Source: Heliocidaris erythrogramma
Taxonomy: Eukaryota > Echinodermata > Echinoidea > Camarodonta > Echinometridae
Reading direction: 5' to 3'
DNA: 64,000 bases
Assembly: GCA_025617745.1 (NCBI GenBank)
Contig: CM046854.1
Coordinates: forward strand, 61,089,606-61,153,605
This document shows, one piece after another, positions 11,030-23,233 of this stretch (position 1 is its first letter; each line of letters begins with the position of its first letter). The notes below the pieces were generated by a model. The model saw nothing but the letters and a program-made list of their open reading frames with translations. It was not told where the DNA came from and did not search any database. The translations under genes were made by a program, and so were the position numbers.

Positions 11030-12716
11030 AAACACTTCGGACCAGGTGCATGCAGCTGGCTTCTTTGTATGGTCAACGAATGTGTTAACTCATCCCAAAG
11101 ATGTGGAGGAAAGCAAAAGTCATTGCCCTACTGAAACCTGGCAAAGACCCTGCCATCCCTAAGAGTTACCGGCCAATAACTTTACTCTGCCACATGTACA
11201 AGCTGTTTGAACGCCTCCTTCTGAATCATATTGGTCCTTTTGTGGATGACCAACTTATCCCAGAACAGGCAGGATTCAGACCTGGAAAATCATGCACTGG
11301 TCAACTACTAAATCTTACACAGTTCATTGAGGATGGATTCGAGAAGAGGAAAATCACAGGTGCTGCCTTTGTTGACCTTTCTGCAGCATATGACACGGTC
11401 AACCATCGTATCCTGACAAGGAAACTGTATGAGATGACTTCCGATGGCAGGCTTACTGATCTGATCTGCAACATGTTGTCAAACCGCAGATTCTTTGTAG
11501 ACCTCAGTGGCAGACGGAGCAGATGGAGGACACAGAAGAACGGCCTTCCCCAAGGGAGTTTGCTCGCTCCACTGTTGTTTAATATCTACACGAATGACCA
11601 ACCTACCCAACCAGACACAAGGCGCTTCCTCTATGTTGATAACCTGTGCATTGCTTCCCAAAGCGACACCTTTGAAGAAGTAGAGGTCTCCCTTTCCAAT
11701 GCACTGGATTTGCTCATTCCCTACTATACCACCAACCATCTAAGGGCCAACCCAGACAAAACGCAAATCAGTGCGTTCCACCTGAAGAACAGAGAAGCCA
11801 ACCGTCAACTACGGATCAGCTGGTATGGAAAGAAGCTGCAGCACACCTCCAAACCAGTCTACCTTTGGGGTGACACTTGACAGGTCTCTCAACTACAAGG
11901 AACACATCACTAAGACCAAGGCAAAAGTGGCAGCAAGGAACAACATCCTCAGGAAGCTCGCCAACACGAAGTGGGGTGCTGATGCTAAGACGGTGCGGAC
12001 AACAGCTCTAGCTTTATGCTATTCTGCAGCAGAGTATGCGTCACCTGTCTGGAGCAGGTCAGCTCATGCCACCAAGATCGACCCCATCCTGAATTCCGCC
12101 TGCCGATCTGTTACTGGCTGCCTAAAGCCCACAAAGGTTGAGGACCTTTACCTACTGAGTGGGATTGCCCCACCAAGCATCCGGAGGACCGTTGCATCCC
12201 AGAATTAAGGAGAAGCTCAAACAGGAAAAAGACCCTCGCCACCCTCTCTTCAGCCATGAGCTTACAAGAAAGAGGCTAAAATCCAGGCATATAGTTTCAT
12301 GCACTCTGTGGAGGCACTGAACAATAGCCCTGACAAGCAGCGTGTATCCATGTGGACTGACCATCTTACTCAAGCACCACATACAGTGTCAACTATTATG
12401 CCTCAGGAAGCCATCCCATCTGGCACCAGTTATGCATGGCCGTTCTGGTCCTGCTACAACAGACTGAGAACTGCTGTCGGCTGCTGCAAAGCTAACCTAG
12501 CTAAGTGGGGGTATAGCAAGGATAATGACATCACCTGCCGTTGTGGAGAGGAGCAGACTATGCAACATCTCTTAGTCTGCCCATTACTACCGGAGCCTTG
12601 CACCCAAGAGGACCTGGCAAACCTGACACCCTGTGCCAAGTAGTGCATCCAACACTGGATTGGAACTATCTAAACTCTCCCCAGATGCGTAGTGACTCGA
12701 GAAGAAGAAGAAGAAG
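11030..12716 (+). mobile_element. 5'-truncated Jockey-like non-LTR retrotransposon, 11-bp TSD
   Basis: Flanked by an exact 11-bp duplication ATTAAGCAATC (11019-11029 and 12717-12727). It holds reverse-transcriptase coding sequence from the start of the RT domain and ends in a GAA repeat tail (about 12700-12716), a microsatellite tail seen in some non-LTR families. 5' truncation, simple tail and long target duplication are hallmarks of target-primed reverse transcription. Confidence 0.92.
11101..12643 (+). pseudogene. broken non-LTR reverse transcriptase ORF
   Basis: 11101-11880 encodes RT motifs: KSYRPITLLCHMYKLFERL, motif A FVDLSAAYDTVNHR, motif B LPQGSLLAPLLFNIYTND, motif C FLYVDNL, then NPDKTQ. 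Family members normally have YADD at motif C; here the second catalytic aspartate is Asn (YVDN). The frame then shifts near 11860 to 11825-12208 (FGVTLDRSLNYKEHI onward) and again near 12200 to a frame ending by 12643 with a CRCG...HLLVCP cysteine/histidine cluster. There is no endonuclease domain because the 5' part is missing. Jockey clade is an inference from motif style. Surely inactive. Confidence 0.9.
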
Positions 12717-13534
12717 ATTAAGCAATCGAGAAGTTCGAATTTTGTACATTGATAAACGGTTTTCTCTTCACTCACTTCTAAAACTGGGAGCAAAATTAAC
12801 GAAAAGCCTTGAGAAGTAGTCGAGAAATTCAGCAAGGCGACCGAAAGTTGGGATTTCATTCAAATGTTGCAAATGCTGTTTTATACAATTTATTTCGGGC
12901 GCAATATATATCTAGCAAGATTCAGATGAAACTTATTACATGATAGCGAGCAGAACAACGACAATTACATTTTTATTTTTGAAATTTTGAACCCTTTAAA
13001 CTGTTTGAGAACTATATACGGGATTACGAGATCATTACGAGATCATTAACGCTAATAATTAGTCAAGGGAGCAAAGCAACTGAGCTTTTGAAAAAACTTG
13101 CATTTCCAACCCTCAAAAACTACATTTCTAATGCATTAACCATTCGGATTGGGGGGGGGGGGGGGCCGCATAATCCGTAAGCATTATTATTTTTCTTCAT
13201 TTACCCCGTTTCCTTTCCCTTTTGCGTTGTTTTTTTGCGCCCCCTCCAAGTGCGGCCCGGGGCACGTCCCCCCCCCCCCCCCCCCCTCCCCTAAATACGC
13301 CACTGATACTGGGGGCGCAAAATTACGAGATCCTGAAAGAAAACAATTCTGCGAGTCTGCAAAGCGACCGAGCTTTGGAAAAATTTTGCGCATTTCAGAC
13401 CTTCAAAATCTACATTTGGGGCGCATAATCCGTATAAGGATTAAGATTTTTCTTCATTTTCCCCTTATTTTCTTTCTCTCCTTTGCTTTTTTCGCCCCCT
13501 CCCAGTGCGGCCCTGCCCCCTAGATACGTCACTT

Positions 13535-15492
13535 AGCGAAGCGACCGAGCCGGGGAGGGTGTGGGAGGGGGTATCCCCTCCCACACCAGGGACTTTTTCA
13601 AAAATTTGTCTGTTAAACTTGCATTTTAGAGCATCCCAAAATGGTTTTTAATGAAAAGAAGGAATGCATGGATCTACGCCAATGGACGGAACCCCTTAAT
13701 AATTGTGAATAACAATGCGAGCGAACAAAGTTTCTTCGATATTTTCGCATTGAAATTATGCCATTTCTATTTCCTTAATAAAATCATTAAATAATGTGAT
13801 GGTATTTAAATATTCAAACATAATGAGTTTGGATAATCATAAGTTTTAAGGTAATGTATAACGATTCTTATTTATTTTATCCAAACTATTGGGGGGGTGA
13901 TAATACAGGCCATCCCCCATCTCAATTTTTTTGGGGGGGATATATGTAGAGCTCTGCCCCCTCAAACAAATAAAGGGCTTCGAAATTTTTGGGACTGGCC
14001 CAATTAACCGCCCAAAATGTCCTTATTCTGCCGCTCTTTGAAGGGGCCAGGCGGCCTTATCAAGAGTGATTTAACCTTATAGAATATAAAGCTTGACATC
14101 TATGCATGTGTGGCCGGCCCCTTTATTCAATAACGGCTTCAAAGGCCCCGTGAAAAAAAAAAAATTTTTGAACCTTTTTTGTCAATAAATGCCGCTATGA
14201 ATCCCTGGGATCATGCCTGCTTTTTGACAGAGTCATCTGCCCTAGGGTTAACACGTGAAAACATGCTGGACTTTAAAAATGATTATAGTTCCTCTAATAT
14301 TACCTTGAAATTAGTGCAAAGGTAATTTGAGACTCTGAAGAGGTTGAATGAAGGCTCAAAAGGTGCAAGGGACCCCGCATAAATCCCCTGGAATATGCAA
14401 GCCCAGCCTAACCGGTTATATAGAAGAAACTCTAACTAAATTTGTTTCTTCTCGCCAGCCCTAAAAGGGGGTATACAATTTAAAACAATGCCCCCTAAAT
14501 CCGCCACTGATCCATGCCCGGACTGTCACGTCAGTCTTGCGGGGTGGGCATTTTTACAAGTTTTCTTGGAGGGTTAATAGAACGACATTGTTAGCCTCGT
14601 GGGCTCCCAAACTAAATTTGGTGCTCGATCCGGGTTTTTCAACATTTTAGGCAAGAGCCCGTATGCCAACTTGGGTTTCAAATGTGGGCCGCTGCCGATT
14701 CGCCCCCCCCCCCCTTTGATCCGCCCCTGCTATTTTGTCATGGATGTGAAGAATAGGATTGCATAATGTTGGTGGTCGATCTCATTAAATTGAAAGATTG
14801 GGGAAAAAAGCAATAAAAGATCATTATTTTTCCCTCAATTCTATTGGAGTCATTTTTTACAGATCGGTTGTAAGAGAGAACAAGAGAGTATGAGAAAAAA
14901 ATGAGCCTGAGGGGAGGAGAGAGAGAGAGAGACAAAGAGAGCTGGGGCAAAAGCAATGGGGTATTCCCGCAAGGAGAGAATAGGACTGGTAATAAATAAA
15001 TTATATCATCAGCTGCTATTTTTGGTTACGAGTTAATTCAATTCAAAACACGGAGGCCATTTTCCCCCCTTTTCGTACAATCGGTATAGGCCCTATTGCG
15101 TTGGTGATGGCTTCGGAGCAAGCCCATATACTGTTTTCTTCGCCTGTCGTCTACAGCAGAATATAAATAACTTACCGTAAGTTAGTTACATTGGTGGCAT
15201 ATCCAGGAATGGATTGGGAGGGGGGGGGGGCTCACGCCTGACGAACCAAAAATCATCAGATGCATTCTATTTTAAAATTTAGGACAAGCAAGGAAATAGA
15301 AATTATCACAGTTTTCAGATTCTTTCTGTGCGGGGAGGGTATACATTTCCTTTCATTCGACGTGTAACTATTATATGTCAGATTTGGTGTTGGCTAGCAC
15401 ACATAAGGGCAATTGCATTCATGGATACGCTACCAATAAAAATAAGATAATCTTGGATACGCCACTCTTAATTTAATCCTTATATTTATAAG
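13535..15492. other. repeat-rich, no gene seen
   Basis: 13535-13900 repeats the sequence at 2136-2500 (AGCGAAGCGACCGAGC, then TTTTAGAGCATCCCAAAATG). 14500-15230 has fragments ending in C or G tracts such as CGCCCCCCCCCCCC near 14701. A GA-rich tract lies at about 14917-14935. No convincing ORF. Confidence 0.5.
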
Positions 15493-15534
15493 GAATTGAT
15501 CGCACGCAATCTCATTTTAAGCCTTTTCTGTCTA

Positions 15535-15957
15535 AAGCCCACCGCACACTATACGATCGACTACGATCCGATTTTTGGAAATAATCGCAATAGCATTAAA
15601 TATAGGCAGTTTAACATGCAGTGAAAGATAGCTGATTCAGGTTCTGAACAATAATATGAATACTGAACATAGGAATTTGGTGAGATGTCAGCCTGTTATA
15701 TCCGGGATAAGGGCCAAATCAGTTTCAAATCGTGGGACAATCGCATGACTGCTCTGACGTCACTACGATTCGGAGCCGATTTGGCCTTTCCTCCGATTAG
15801 AATGCTCGTAATAGCCTGTAATTTCGTTTTACTATCTATGTAACTATTCTCAACCTCAATCAAACATATCTAATGTGTTTAAGTGTTTATATCTAATGCT
15901 ATATCATTTTCTTTCAAAATCTGAGCGTAGACCGATCGTATAGTGTGCGGTGGGCTT
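15535..15957. mobile_element. 423-bp MITE with TA target duplication
   Basis: Ends AAGCCCACCGCACACTATAC and its reverse complement (GTATAGTGTGCGGTGGGCTT), flanked by TA on both sides (15533-15534, 15958-15959), as expected for Tc1/mariner-type insertions. The surrounding ~41-46 bp (15493-15533 and 15962-16007, both starting GAATTGATCGCACGCAATC) is itself directly repeated. Confidence 0.85.
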
Positions 15958-16089
15958 TAGTGAATTGATCGCACGCAATCTCATCATTATTAAAGCCTTT
16001 TCTGTCTGAGTGAATAAAAGTGGCGTTAGATGCAAAGTTTCAAACTACAAAACGTAAAATCTTCCGGTTTGGTCACTAAGCGACCTCGA

Positions 16090-16194
16090 AAGAAATAAAG
16101 AAATCAAATTTTCGCCATAGGGCTTCATCAATCAATCTAACAGAAGTTTCCTGATGAAGCCCTATGGGCGAAAATTTGATTTCTTTCATTTCTT
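16090..16194. repeat. ~40-bp-arm hairpin
   Basis: AAGAAATCAAATTTTCGCC and ATAGGGCTTCATCA on the left pair with TGATGAAGCCCTAT and GGCGAAAATTTGATTTCTTT on the right, across a ~20-bp loop. It abuts the next element. Confidence 0.85.
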
Positions 16195-16195
16195 A

Positions 16196-16604
16196 AGCCC
16201 GGCGCACACTGCACGATCTATACGATGCAATTTTGGGAAAGTTGTTATTTGATTTGAACCTTCAAGCATGTAAAATCTTCGTGATCAAAGTTCCGAATAG
16301 TAGTATGAATACTAAAATCGAAATTCCGGGCTACTGCAAGCCCCTGTGTAGGAATAAATGCGAATTCAATTCCAAATCGTGGTGACGTCATACCAATCTT
16401 GCGATCGACTAAGATTTGAAGCCGATTTGGCCTTTACTCTAACCAGAAGAATTGCAGTTAACCCAAATTTCGATATTAGCAATCGTATCATTATTCCGAA
16501 ATTCAAATGATATAATTTCACTTTTTTAAACTTTCACATTTAATGCAAACTGCAATTTGTTCGCAAATCGGGTCGCAGTCGGAACGTATAGTGTGCGCCG
16601 GGCT
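16196..16604. mobile_element. MITE related to the one at 15535
   Basis: Ends AGCCCGGCGCACACTGCACG and CGTATAGTGTGCGCCGGGCT, matching the 15535-15957 family (CGCACACT core) with a different interior. A TA precedes it; the right side has AG, so the duplication is degraded. Confidence 0.7.
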
Positions 16605-16720
16605 AGGGAAATCCAACACTAATGGCAAGTTGCTCTGAATGAAAGAGGAAAAAAAAATCAAATAAGCCGAATAGGTAACATCACTGTGATGTAGTTGCGG
16701 ACAACTCCCCCATTCGCTCC

Positions 16721-17001
16721 CAGTGGCGGATCTAGGATTGAGTAACCGGGGGGGGGGGGGGGGGCACACACCAAAAAAAAATGCATTTTCCCTCCAAAAT
16801 TCTCTGACAAGCAAAAAAAAAAAAAAAAAAAAAAAAAAAGGTCCTCAGCATTTCAAAGACTCTTCTTTTCAGTGAAAAATTCTCTGACAAGGAGAAAAAA
16901 GGGTCCTCTGTATTTTTGTGTCTCTCCGGACAGGCACAAAAGGAAAAAAGGTGTTTTTTTGGCCGGGGGACCCCCCCCCCCCCCCCCCCGATCCGCCACT
17001 G
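16721..17001. mobile_element. 281-bp CAGTGGCGGATC inverted-repeat element
   Basis: Ends CAGTGGCGGATC and GATCCGCCACTG, with G and C tracts just inside each end and a long A tract near 16814. GCTCC lies on both sides (16716-16720, 17002-17006), a possible 5-bp duplication; an 8-bp hAT duplication is not present. Confidence 0.7.
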
Positions 17002-17157
17002 GCTCCAACACACAAAAGTACTAAAAATGTCATTTTTTTCAAAATGTATTGCTCAGTAAGATTATAATTTATATATATATGAGTACTGCCCCGAGGGTAA
17101 AGGCATCGCATAGATGTAGTGATCTCATGTTTCAAACATAACTTTCTTATTCTGAAT

Positions 17158-18190
17158 ATTATTAATGAGAATGGAAATGTTTGCGATCCACAACATATAG
17201 TAACTGAATTTAATCAACATTTCATAAACATAAACATGTTGTAGACAGATAACTAATTCAGTGACCTGATAATACTTCTTTTAAAGACTATCTGACTGGT
17301 TTTATCAACAATTCTATTTACTTTAATCCTATAGCAGAACATGAAGTTATTAACATTAGTAATTCATTACACAACAGTAACTCTGCTGGATTTGATAATC
17401 TTAGTACTACCTTAATTAATGAAAAAAAAATCATAATTTATATTGTACATCCATTGATTTTTATACTCAACCTCTCTCTTTCTGTGTTGCTGTTTGGGGC
17501 AATTGTAGTCGAACTAAATTAGATAAATTATTTAAATTACAGAAAAAGGCCCTTCGCATATGCCTAGGATGTCCCTATCGTGCCCCTTCTGCCCCATTGT
17601 TCAAAAATTGAAATCTCTTAATATTTTTGATTACTCCCTTGCTCTCCTTGGTTTCTTTTACTTTCAAAATAAATTACATTCTAACATTTCTCAAATGTTC
17701 ACTTTTAATTACCAGATACATAATCATAATATACCCGTTTTAAGGATTCTTTTCACTTATGGCCAGTAAAAACAAATAATGCCATCAAATCAATACGACA
17801 TTATATCCCTGTAATAATTTGGAACTCAATCCCCAAATATATTTCTAATTGCAATACAATCACTTCTTTAAAAAAAAGTTGAAGCATTTTCTTACCCTTA
17901 AATATATTTAGTTATTTTTCTTTTTCTCTGTTATCTATATTTGTGTTATATTTGTGTTATACTTTATATTTGTATTTAGGGCCTATATTTATTTATATTT
18001 TTAGCATTTATATTTTTAGTTTTTGTTTTTTATTTGTTGTCTATATAATTTTCGCAATATTTTAGGGAACTATGCTTTGTACAAGGCCCATGGGCTTTAT
18101 TTATGTAGTTCCCCATTTCATTTTCTAATTTCGTTTATGACATATTTTGTATTTGTTTTGAATGTACTTTTTAATTGAAAATGAAATAAA
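17158..18190 (+). mobile_element. decayed CR1/L2-like non-LTR element
   Basis: Coding pieces appear in several frames: 17158-17245 (NENGNVCDPQHIVTEFNQHF, the linker between endonuclease and RT), 17290-17415 (GFINNSIYFNPIAEHEV and SNSAGFDNLS, start of the RT region) and 17450-17905 (VAVWGNCSRTKLDKLFKLQK and WNSIPKYISNC, the post-RT C-terminus). The RT core is deleted. The 3' end runs through an AT-rich UTR to an AAATGAAATAAATGA-type tail, as in CR1/L2 elements. Assignment rests on motif style. Confidence 0.75.
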
Positions 18191-18310
18191 TGAGATCCTT
18201 GTCCGATTTCTCTCAACTTTATCACGATCCTATTTTTCTGCTTTCACACAAATCAACTTATCACCAAGGTTGGATTGCCATTTAATGGTGGTTTCATGCA
18301 TCATTGACTT
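18191..18310 (-). repeat. dispersed repeat, inverted copy of 26350-26480
   Basis: Reverse complement reads CAATCCAACCTTGGTGATAA, TTTGTGTGAAAGCAGAAAAATA and AAATCGGACAAGGA. The same blocks appear on the plus strand at about 26357-26455 in intron 1/2 of the FBXL18-like gene. Confidence 0.65.
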
Positions 18311-18826
18311 TTGTGTATTTTTCATCAACCGACGCAGGACTATACCTCCCCCCCCCCCCCCCCTCCCCCTCAAAAAAAAAAAAAAAAAAAATATATACCG
18401 GCACGGTACAGGCTATAGGCAGTAGGCCCACTTATGGAAGAAATGGGGAACTGAGTGTGTCTGGACTACCTCCAACCCCATTTTCTCCACGAAACATATC
18501 CCCAAACAACATTCTCCCTCCCTTTTTTCTAAAATCCTTCTTTTCTGGCTATTATAACCTGCTTGCAGGGGGTGCCGTACCAAGGAAATTTGGGCGGTGA
18601 TTCACATTTATGGTTCGAACCACTGCACTACGCACATGTATGCGGCGGTAACAAAAATCATTCGCACACATCAAGGAGGTAATGCGCTGCATATATCCGT
18701 ATGGATCCATGCATCATATCATGCATTCATACCGTACGCACTATATACTATACGAGCAGCGCGGATGGTGACTCGACACCTGCTCGACTGGTAAAGTACT
18801 AAATTAAGCAGAAATTACGTTTGGTA

Positions 18827-19005
18827 ATGGCGTCTTTGAAAATCTGGAGCGAGAAGCAATATGATGAGGAAAAGAACTACTTTGTAATGCTTCCAGATAT
18901 GGTATTAATCGAAATTTTGTCTTACCTCCACGCGACTGAAGTTGATAAAGTTACCAAGATCAGCAGACGCCTTCGTGAACTGTCTCTCACCCGGACAACG
19001 GCCCG
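18827..19005 (+). CDS. FBXL18: FBXL18-like exon 1 (F-box)
   Basis: 179 nt, phase 0 start, ends after two bases of an Arg codon (CG) before GTAAGC. Encodes the N-terminus and most of the F-box. Intron 1 is about 7.1 kb. Confidence 0.9.
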
Positions 19006-22000
19006 GTAAGCTCAGTTGAAATTCCGCTGGCTTTTAAAGAGTCCAACATTAGCACGTGCTCAGAGTCAGACTCGAATCTTGAACTTTGAAGAAAAAAAAA
19101 ATCTCAGGCTCAGGGTTTGCATGCTCAACAAACAAGCTTTTGATTCATTGTTCACCTCTTTTTAAATGGTTCATATTTTATTTGTTGTTACTCACTGGTT
19201 GCGTCGTGATTTCAAAGTCAAAAATGTTGAAGTTGAACTTGAAATTGAAAGTTGAAGTTGAAGTGAAGTGAACTGATCATGCTGAAGGTAGGCTTAGGTA
19301 TGTTACAAAAATTTGAGATATCTTAGTTCAAGCATTTATTTGATTCCATCAAATAGAGCTTAATGAAAGCTTCAATTTGATACCTCATTCAGCTCTGTAG
19401 CTGCTAAATTAACGAAGTTACGGTCATTTTTAGGTCATAAAATTAGCGCAATTAATTTCTTTTGTTTTCAATTGTTTTTATAGGAAAAAAAAAGTCAAAA
19501 GTTGTGATCTCGGACCATCCATTCAAACACAAAAACTTTTATAACTTTCTTAAAATTAAAGCTAACAAGATGAAACTTTCAGCAATTACAGATAATAACG
19601 GTATGAACATTACATGTATGTGAAACTGTCTCATAAAAAACAAAGGATAACAATTAATTAGGTGATTAATTATTTTGTGCCTGCATGTGTGTTTGCATGT
19701 AAAAATGAAGCGTTTACTGAAATTATCATGTCATTGAAGTCAAATGCAGGATATTTGTAAATGGAACAGACAAGGACTGGTTCTATCATCTGGTAAGGAT
19801 CTTGTTGTATACTTAGTTAAGTAATACCATAATTAGTTATTTAATTAAGTAGCCATTTTCGTCAATAAGTTAACTAAATACTACAAATTTGTTGAAGGAC
19901 TGAAGTTGAAAATTGTGATTGTGGATAAAATATAGGCAGTGGCTATTCTTACGACAAGTCGTAAGAATAATTTTCCGGCTATTCTTACGACGTGCGCATA
20001 CGCTCCATTTGGGTACTCTGCGCACACTTCAAAAAAAAACTAAAAATCTCCCTGTCTCTGTTTTCTCTGTCTCCTCAGCCTTCTCCATATTATATCTGTA
20101 ATTCTGTAGAGAGAAAACATTGGTTAGTAACAAATGAAAAAAAATGACAAATGACAAAGCTGGGAATCGAACCTGGGTCCTCGATATTGCCAGTCCTCTG
20201 ACTTAACGATGTACCTGTGAGAACGAGTTGACATCGGGGTGTTCAAAACATATAAATACCCTAACCCTAACCCTATTCTTACGACGGCGCAGAGTACGAA
20301 ATGGAGCATGTGTGCGTGTCGTAAGATTAGCCAGAAAATTATTCTTACGACTCGTAAGAATAGCCACTGCCTAAAATATATATTGACCGAAAATAAGTGG
20401 TAATATTCTTTAAAAAAGATCATTACACTAATTAATATATAATTGTGAGAAAACTATTCCAATTTCCTCTGTGCAGGTTTTCAGTTCAAAACTTTAAATT
20501 ATCATCTATTTTGTCAAAGCAAATGTACATTTTTGCAAGGCTTGGAAAAATTCAAGGATTTTGAATTTCTTCCTGAATTAAATCCACATCATGATTAGTA
20601 ATTTAAGCAATAAAATTCAATAAATTTCTTTTGAAAACAGTAAAATTTAGAGAATCACATGAACTATAATTCAGAGATGTTAATTATTTACTTCAAAATT
20701 ATGTTTCTATTCTAAAAAATATTATTAATCTCCTCTGCATTATTTTCAGCTGACATTGTATGATGGGGGGGTCAGGGGGCCTACAGCTACGCACTTTGTT
20801 TTGTATGTGGAGCGCATATTCTCCCATATACAACGCGTATTAAAAGTGGTGCGTAGCATAGACTACAATATAAAATGCACACATGCAATCGCACAGAGCA
20901 TCTCCCGGCAGGAAGCCATCGCTTCGCCGTGTCAACTTTGCAATGACATCCCTCAAATTCGCCAATATGAATGAATGAATGAATGAAAGCTTGTCCATTC
21001 AGTTACAGCTTGAAAATAACCTCACATGACAAAAATGCTATCCGCCAATGCAAAGGCAGTATTTACGGGGAGTCCCCACAGCCATACGCAAATCGCCCGA
21101 ACAGCAGCTCAGGAGAATTTACCGCCGCGAGAGTGCACGCATTTCAACGTACCTACTGAAGGCAGCTGGAAATTGTCATGTTTTCATTCTAATTTTCAAT
21201 TTCTATAGTATTATATATTAAAACAAAAAGTAGAAGTTGTTAAACTTAGAACTTTAGAAAAAAAAGATCCTTAGAACCTTAAGCATTATGGCCTTACCCA
21301 CATGAGAAATTCACAAACATTTTTATACACAAGTTTTTTTTGTTTTACAGTAATTCTTTACATAACATTAAATTCATTTGTTACAAAATTATGCTTGGAA
21401 GGGTGCTGCAACCTGTGATCTGGCGACAATTGCTCTAGGCTTTATTATGTCAAAGATATGGGGTTTGGGGCAGGGTTGTAATATGGTTATGGTTTTTTTA
21501 ACTATGACCAAAAAGCTTAATGGCACTTTGAGGGCCCCCAAATTTTTAAATATAAAGAATTGGAAATCAGTTTTAACTTTTTCTTGTAGCATGGACCTAG
21601 GTTGATCTCCCATAGCTTAATGAAAAATTTTCAACTTTGATTTATGTGCCTGAGGTATCCCTGAACAGCAAATTGTTTACGGAATTTTGTAACCCAAATT
21701 GACATACCATTTTGTTTGGAGCTGAAAAATATATAAAGCCATACATAATATATTCCTTTTCTATTCATGATTAATGAGCATGGATGGATCTTTAAAAAAT
21801 TTAAATGTCATCTGAACAATCTCTCATATTTTGATGGAACGGTGTAATCGAAAATGGTGTTTCGGACGTTACATCTTCCGTAAACATTTTAGACCCACAT
21901 TTAACCCACCAGAACAAGAACTTAAATACCTCATATCCATATTAGAATACACTTATTAGTTACTCCAAATAAATAGCTTAAAATAAAATAGCAATATATT

Positions 22001-23190
22001 GTAGTAGTGCTGATGGTAAAAATATCCTCATCAAATGAAAAAGATGTCTAATTTTCCGTAAACAGTTTTGTAACGTCCGAAACAATTTTCATTTTGAAGT
22101 AGTAACAAATGTATGACTTGGAGGACCTATCTTTAACTACATTTTATAAACATCTTAAGACAGCTACCCATCTAAGCAAAAAATAATGGAGGAGCTTATT
22201 ACATTGTCACTTTATCAGTAAAACCAATTTTCCGTTAACAGTTGTAACGTCCGAAACAAATGTAACGTCCGAAACACAAAATACTCATTTAAAGCTGATT
22301 AGTCAAATTTTATGGTATCTGGAGTGAATCAATCATTATGGAATAAAACATTGTAAGTCATTACACAAATTTAGACAAAAATTATATGATTCACATGCAA
22401 CAATTTTTTGTAAGGACAAGAAAGTTGTTTCGGACGTTACATAATTTTATTGTTAACACATAATTTACAAATTTCAACTAATTTTTTGACATATCAGCAA
22501 ATTATGATTTCACAATCTTTTCCCATGTTAAGAAAACTATTTTTAATATTTTATTTAGCTTTGAATATAAAGAAAGCATGAATAGGATGCAAAAAACTCA
22601 TTTTTTAATGAATCATCTAAGCTTTCTGCAAATCGAAATACAAACCAATTATAATTTTGAAGCCACTCTATGTGATGAAATGCATTGCTGGATGGTTTAG
22701 TATATCCTAAATTGTAATTTATCGCAAAAAAATCACAACAAAAGTTACTTGTAAAAAATTTTGAGTCATGTTAACAGTATTTTCTGGTATGCTGTAAGCA
22801 CGTTTCGGATGTTACATTATACTGTTAACATCCATTTTTAAACTCCAGCCAATTCAAATGAGGGGCAAAGATTGATGTAAGAAGGAGTGATTTTCATTTT
22901 TCAACCTTTCCTCTTACTGTTAACAGTGTTTTGCATTTGTATTTTATCAGTTTTTCATTTTTATGAAGGATATCCCAAATGATGTCATTAAACTTAAGTT
23001 TATTTGGTCAATTTAAAGTATTTTTTCAGTAACAGTCACACATCTTAACTTTACCCAGTCTACAAAACAAAGAATATGTGGTGTAAATATTTCAAAAATA
23101 CAACCAAGCTAAACCATTTTCTCAAAATTTACATGAAATATGGATTTTTATCTTAAAATAGGGGGACTATTAAACTTTAAGTTTATATAT

Positions 23191-23233
<43 letters not shown>

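Larger units (their letters stand above)
10821..13305 (+). mobile_element. hAT-type non-autonomous element, exact 8-bp TSD, split by a retrotransposon
   Basis: Termini CAGTGGCGTATCTAGGG and CCCTAAATACGCCACTG are near-perfect inverted repeats. ATACTGGG lies on both sides (10813-10820 and 13306-13313), an exact 8-bp target duplication. Removing the insertion at 11030-12716 leaves roughly 800 bp without coding potential. Its insertion site is another copy of the same family. Confidence 0.88.
10303..13534 (+). mobile_element. outer copy of CAGTGGCG-family element, interrupted
   Basis: Starts CAGTGGCGTATCTAGG and probably ends GATACGTCACTT (expected GATACGCCACTG). Its body runs to 10820 and resumes at 13306, interrupted by the element at 10821-13305. 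The flanking 8-mers (AGTGAATT and AGCGAAGC) do not match well, so the true ends are uncertain. Confidence 0.55.

Noticed and set aside
20158-20230. tRNA gene on the minus strand
   Set aside because: A good B box exists but the acceptor stem and anticodon arm do not fold, unlike the complete tRNA at 56234.
21378-21613. Opposed open frames in intron 1
   Set aside because: Neither has splice borders in phase with the FBXL18-like exons nor a recognisable motif.
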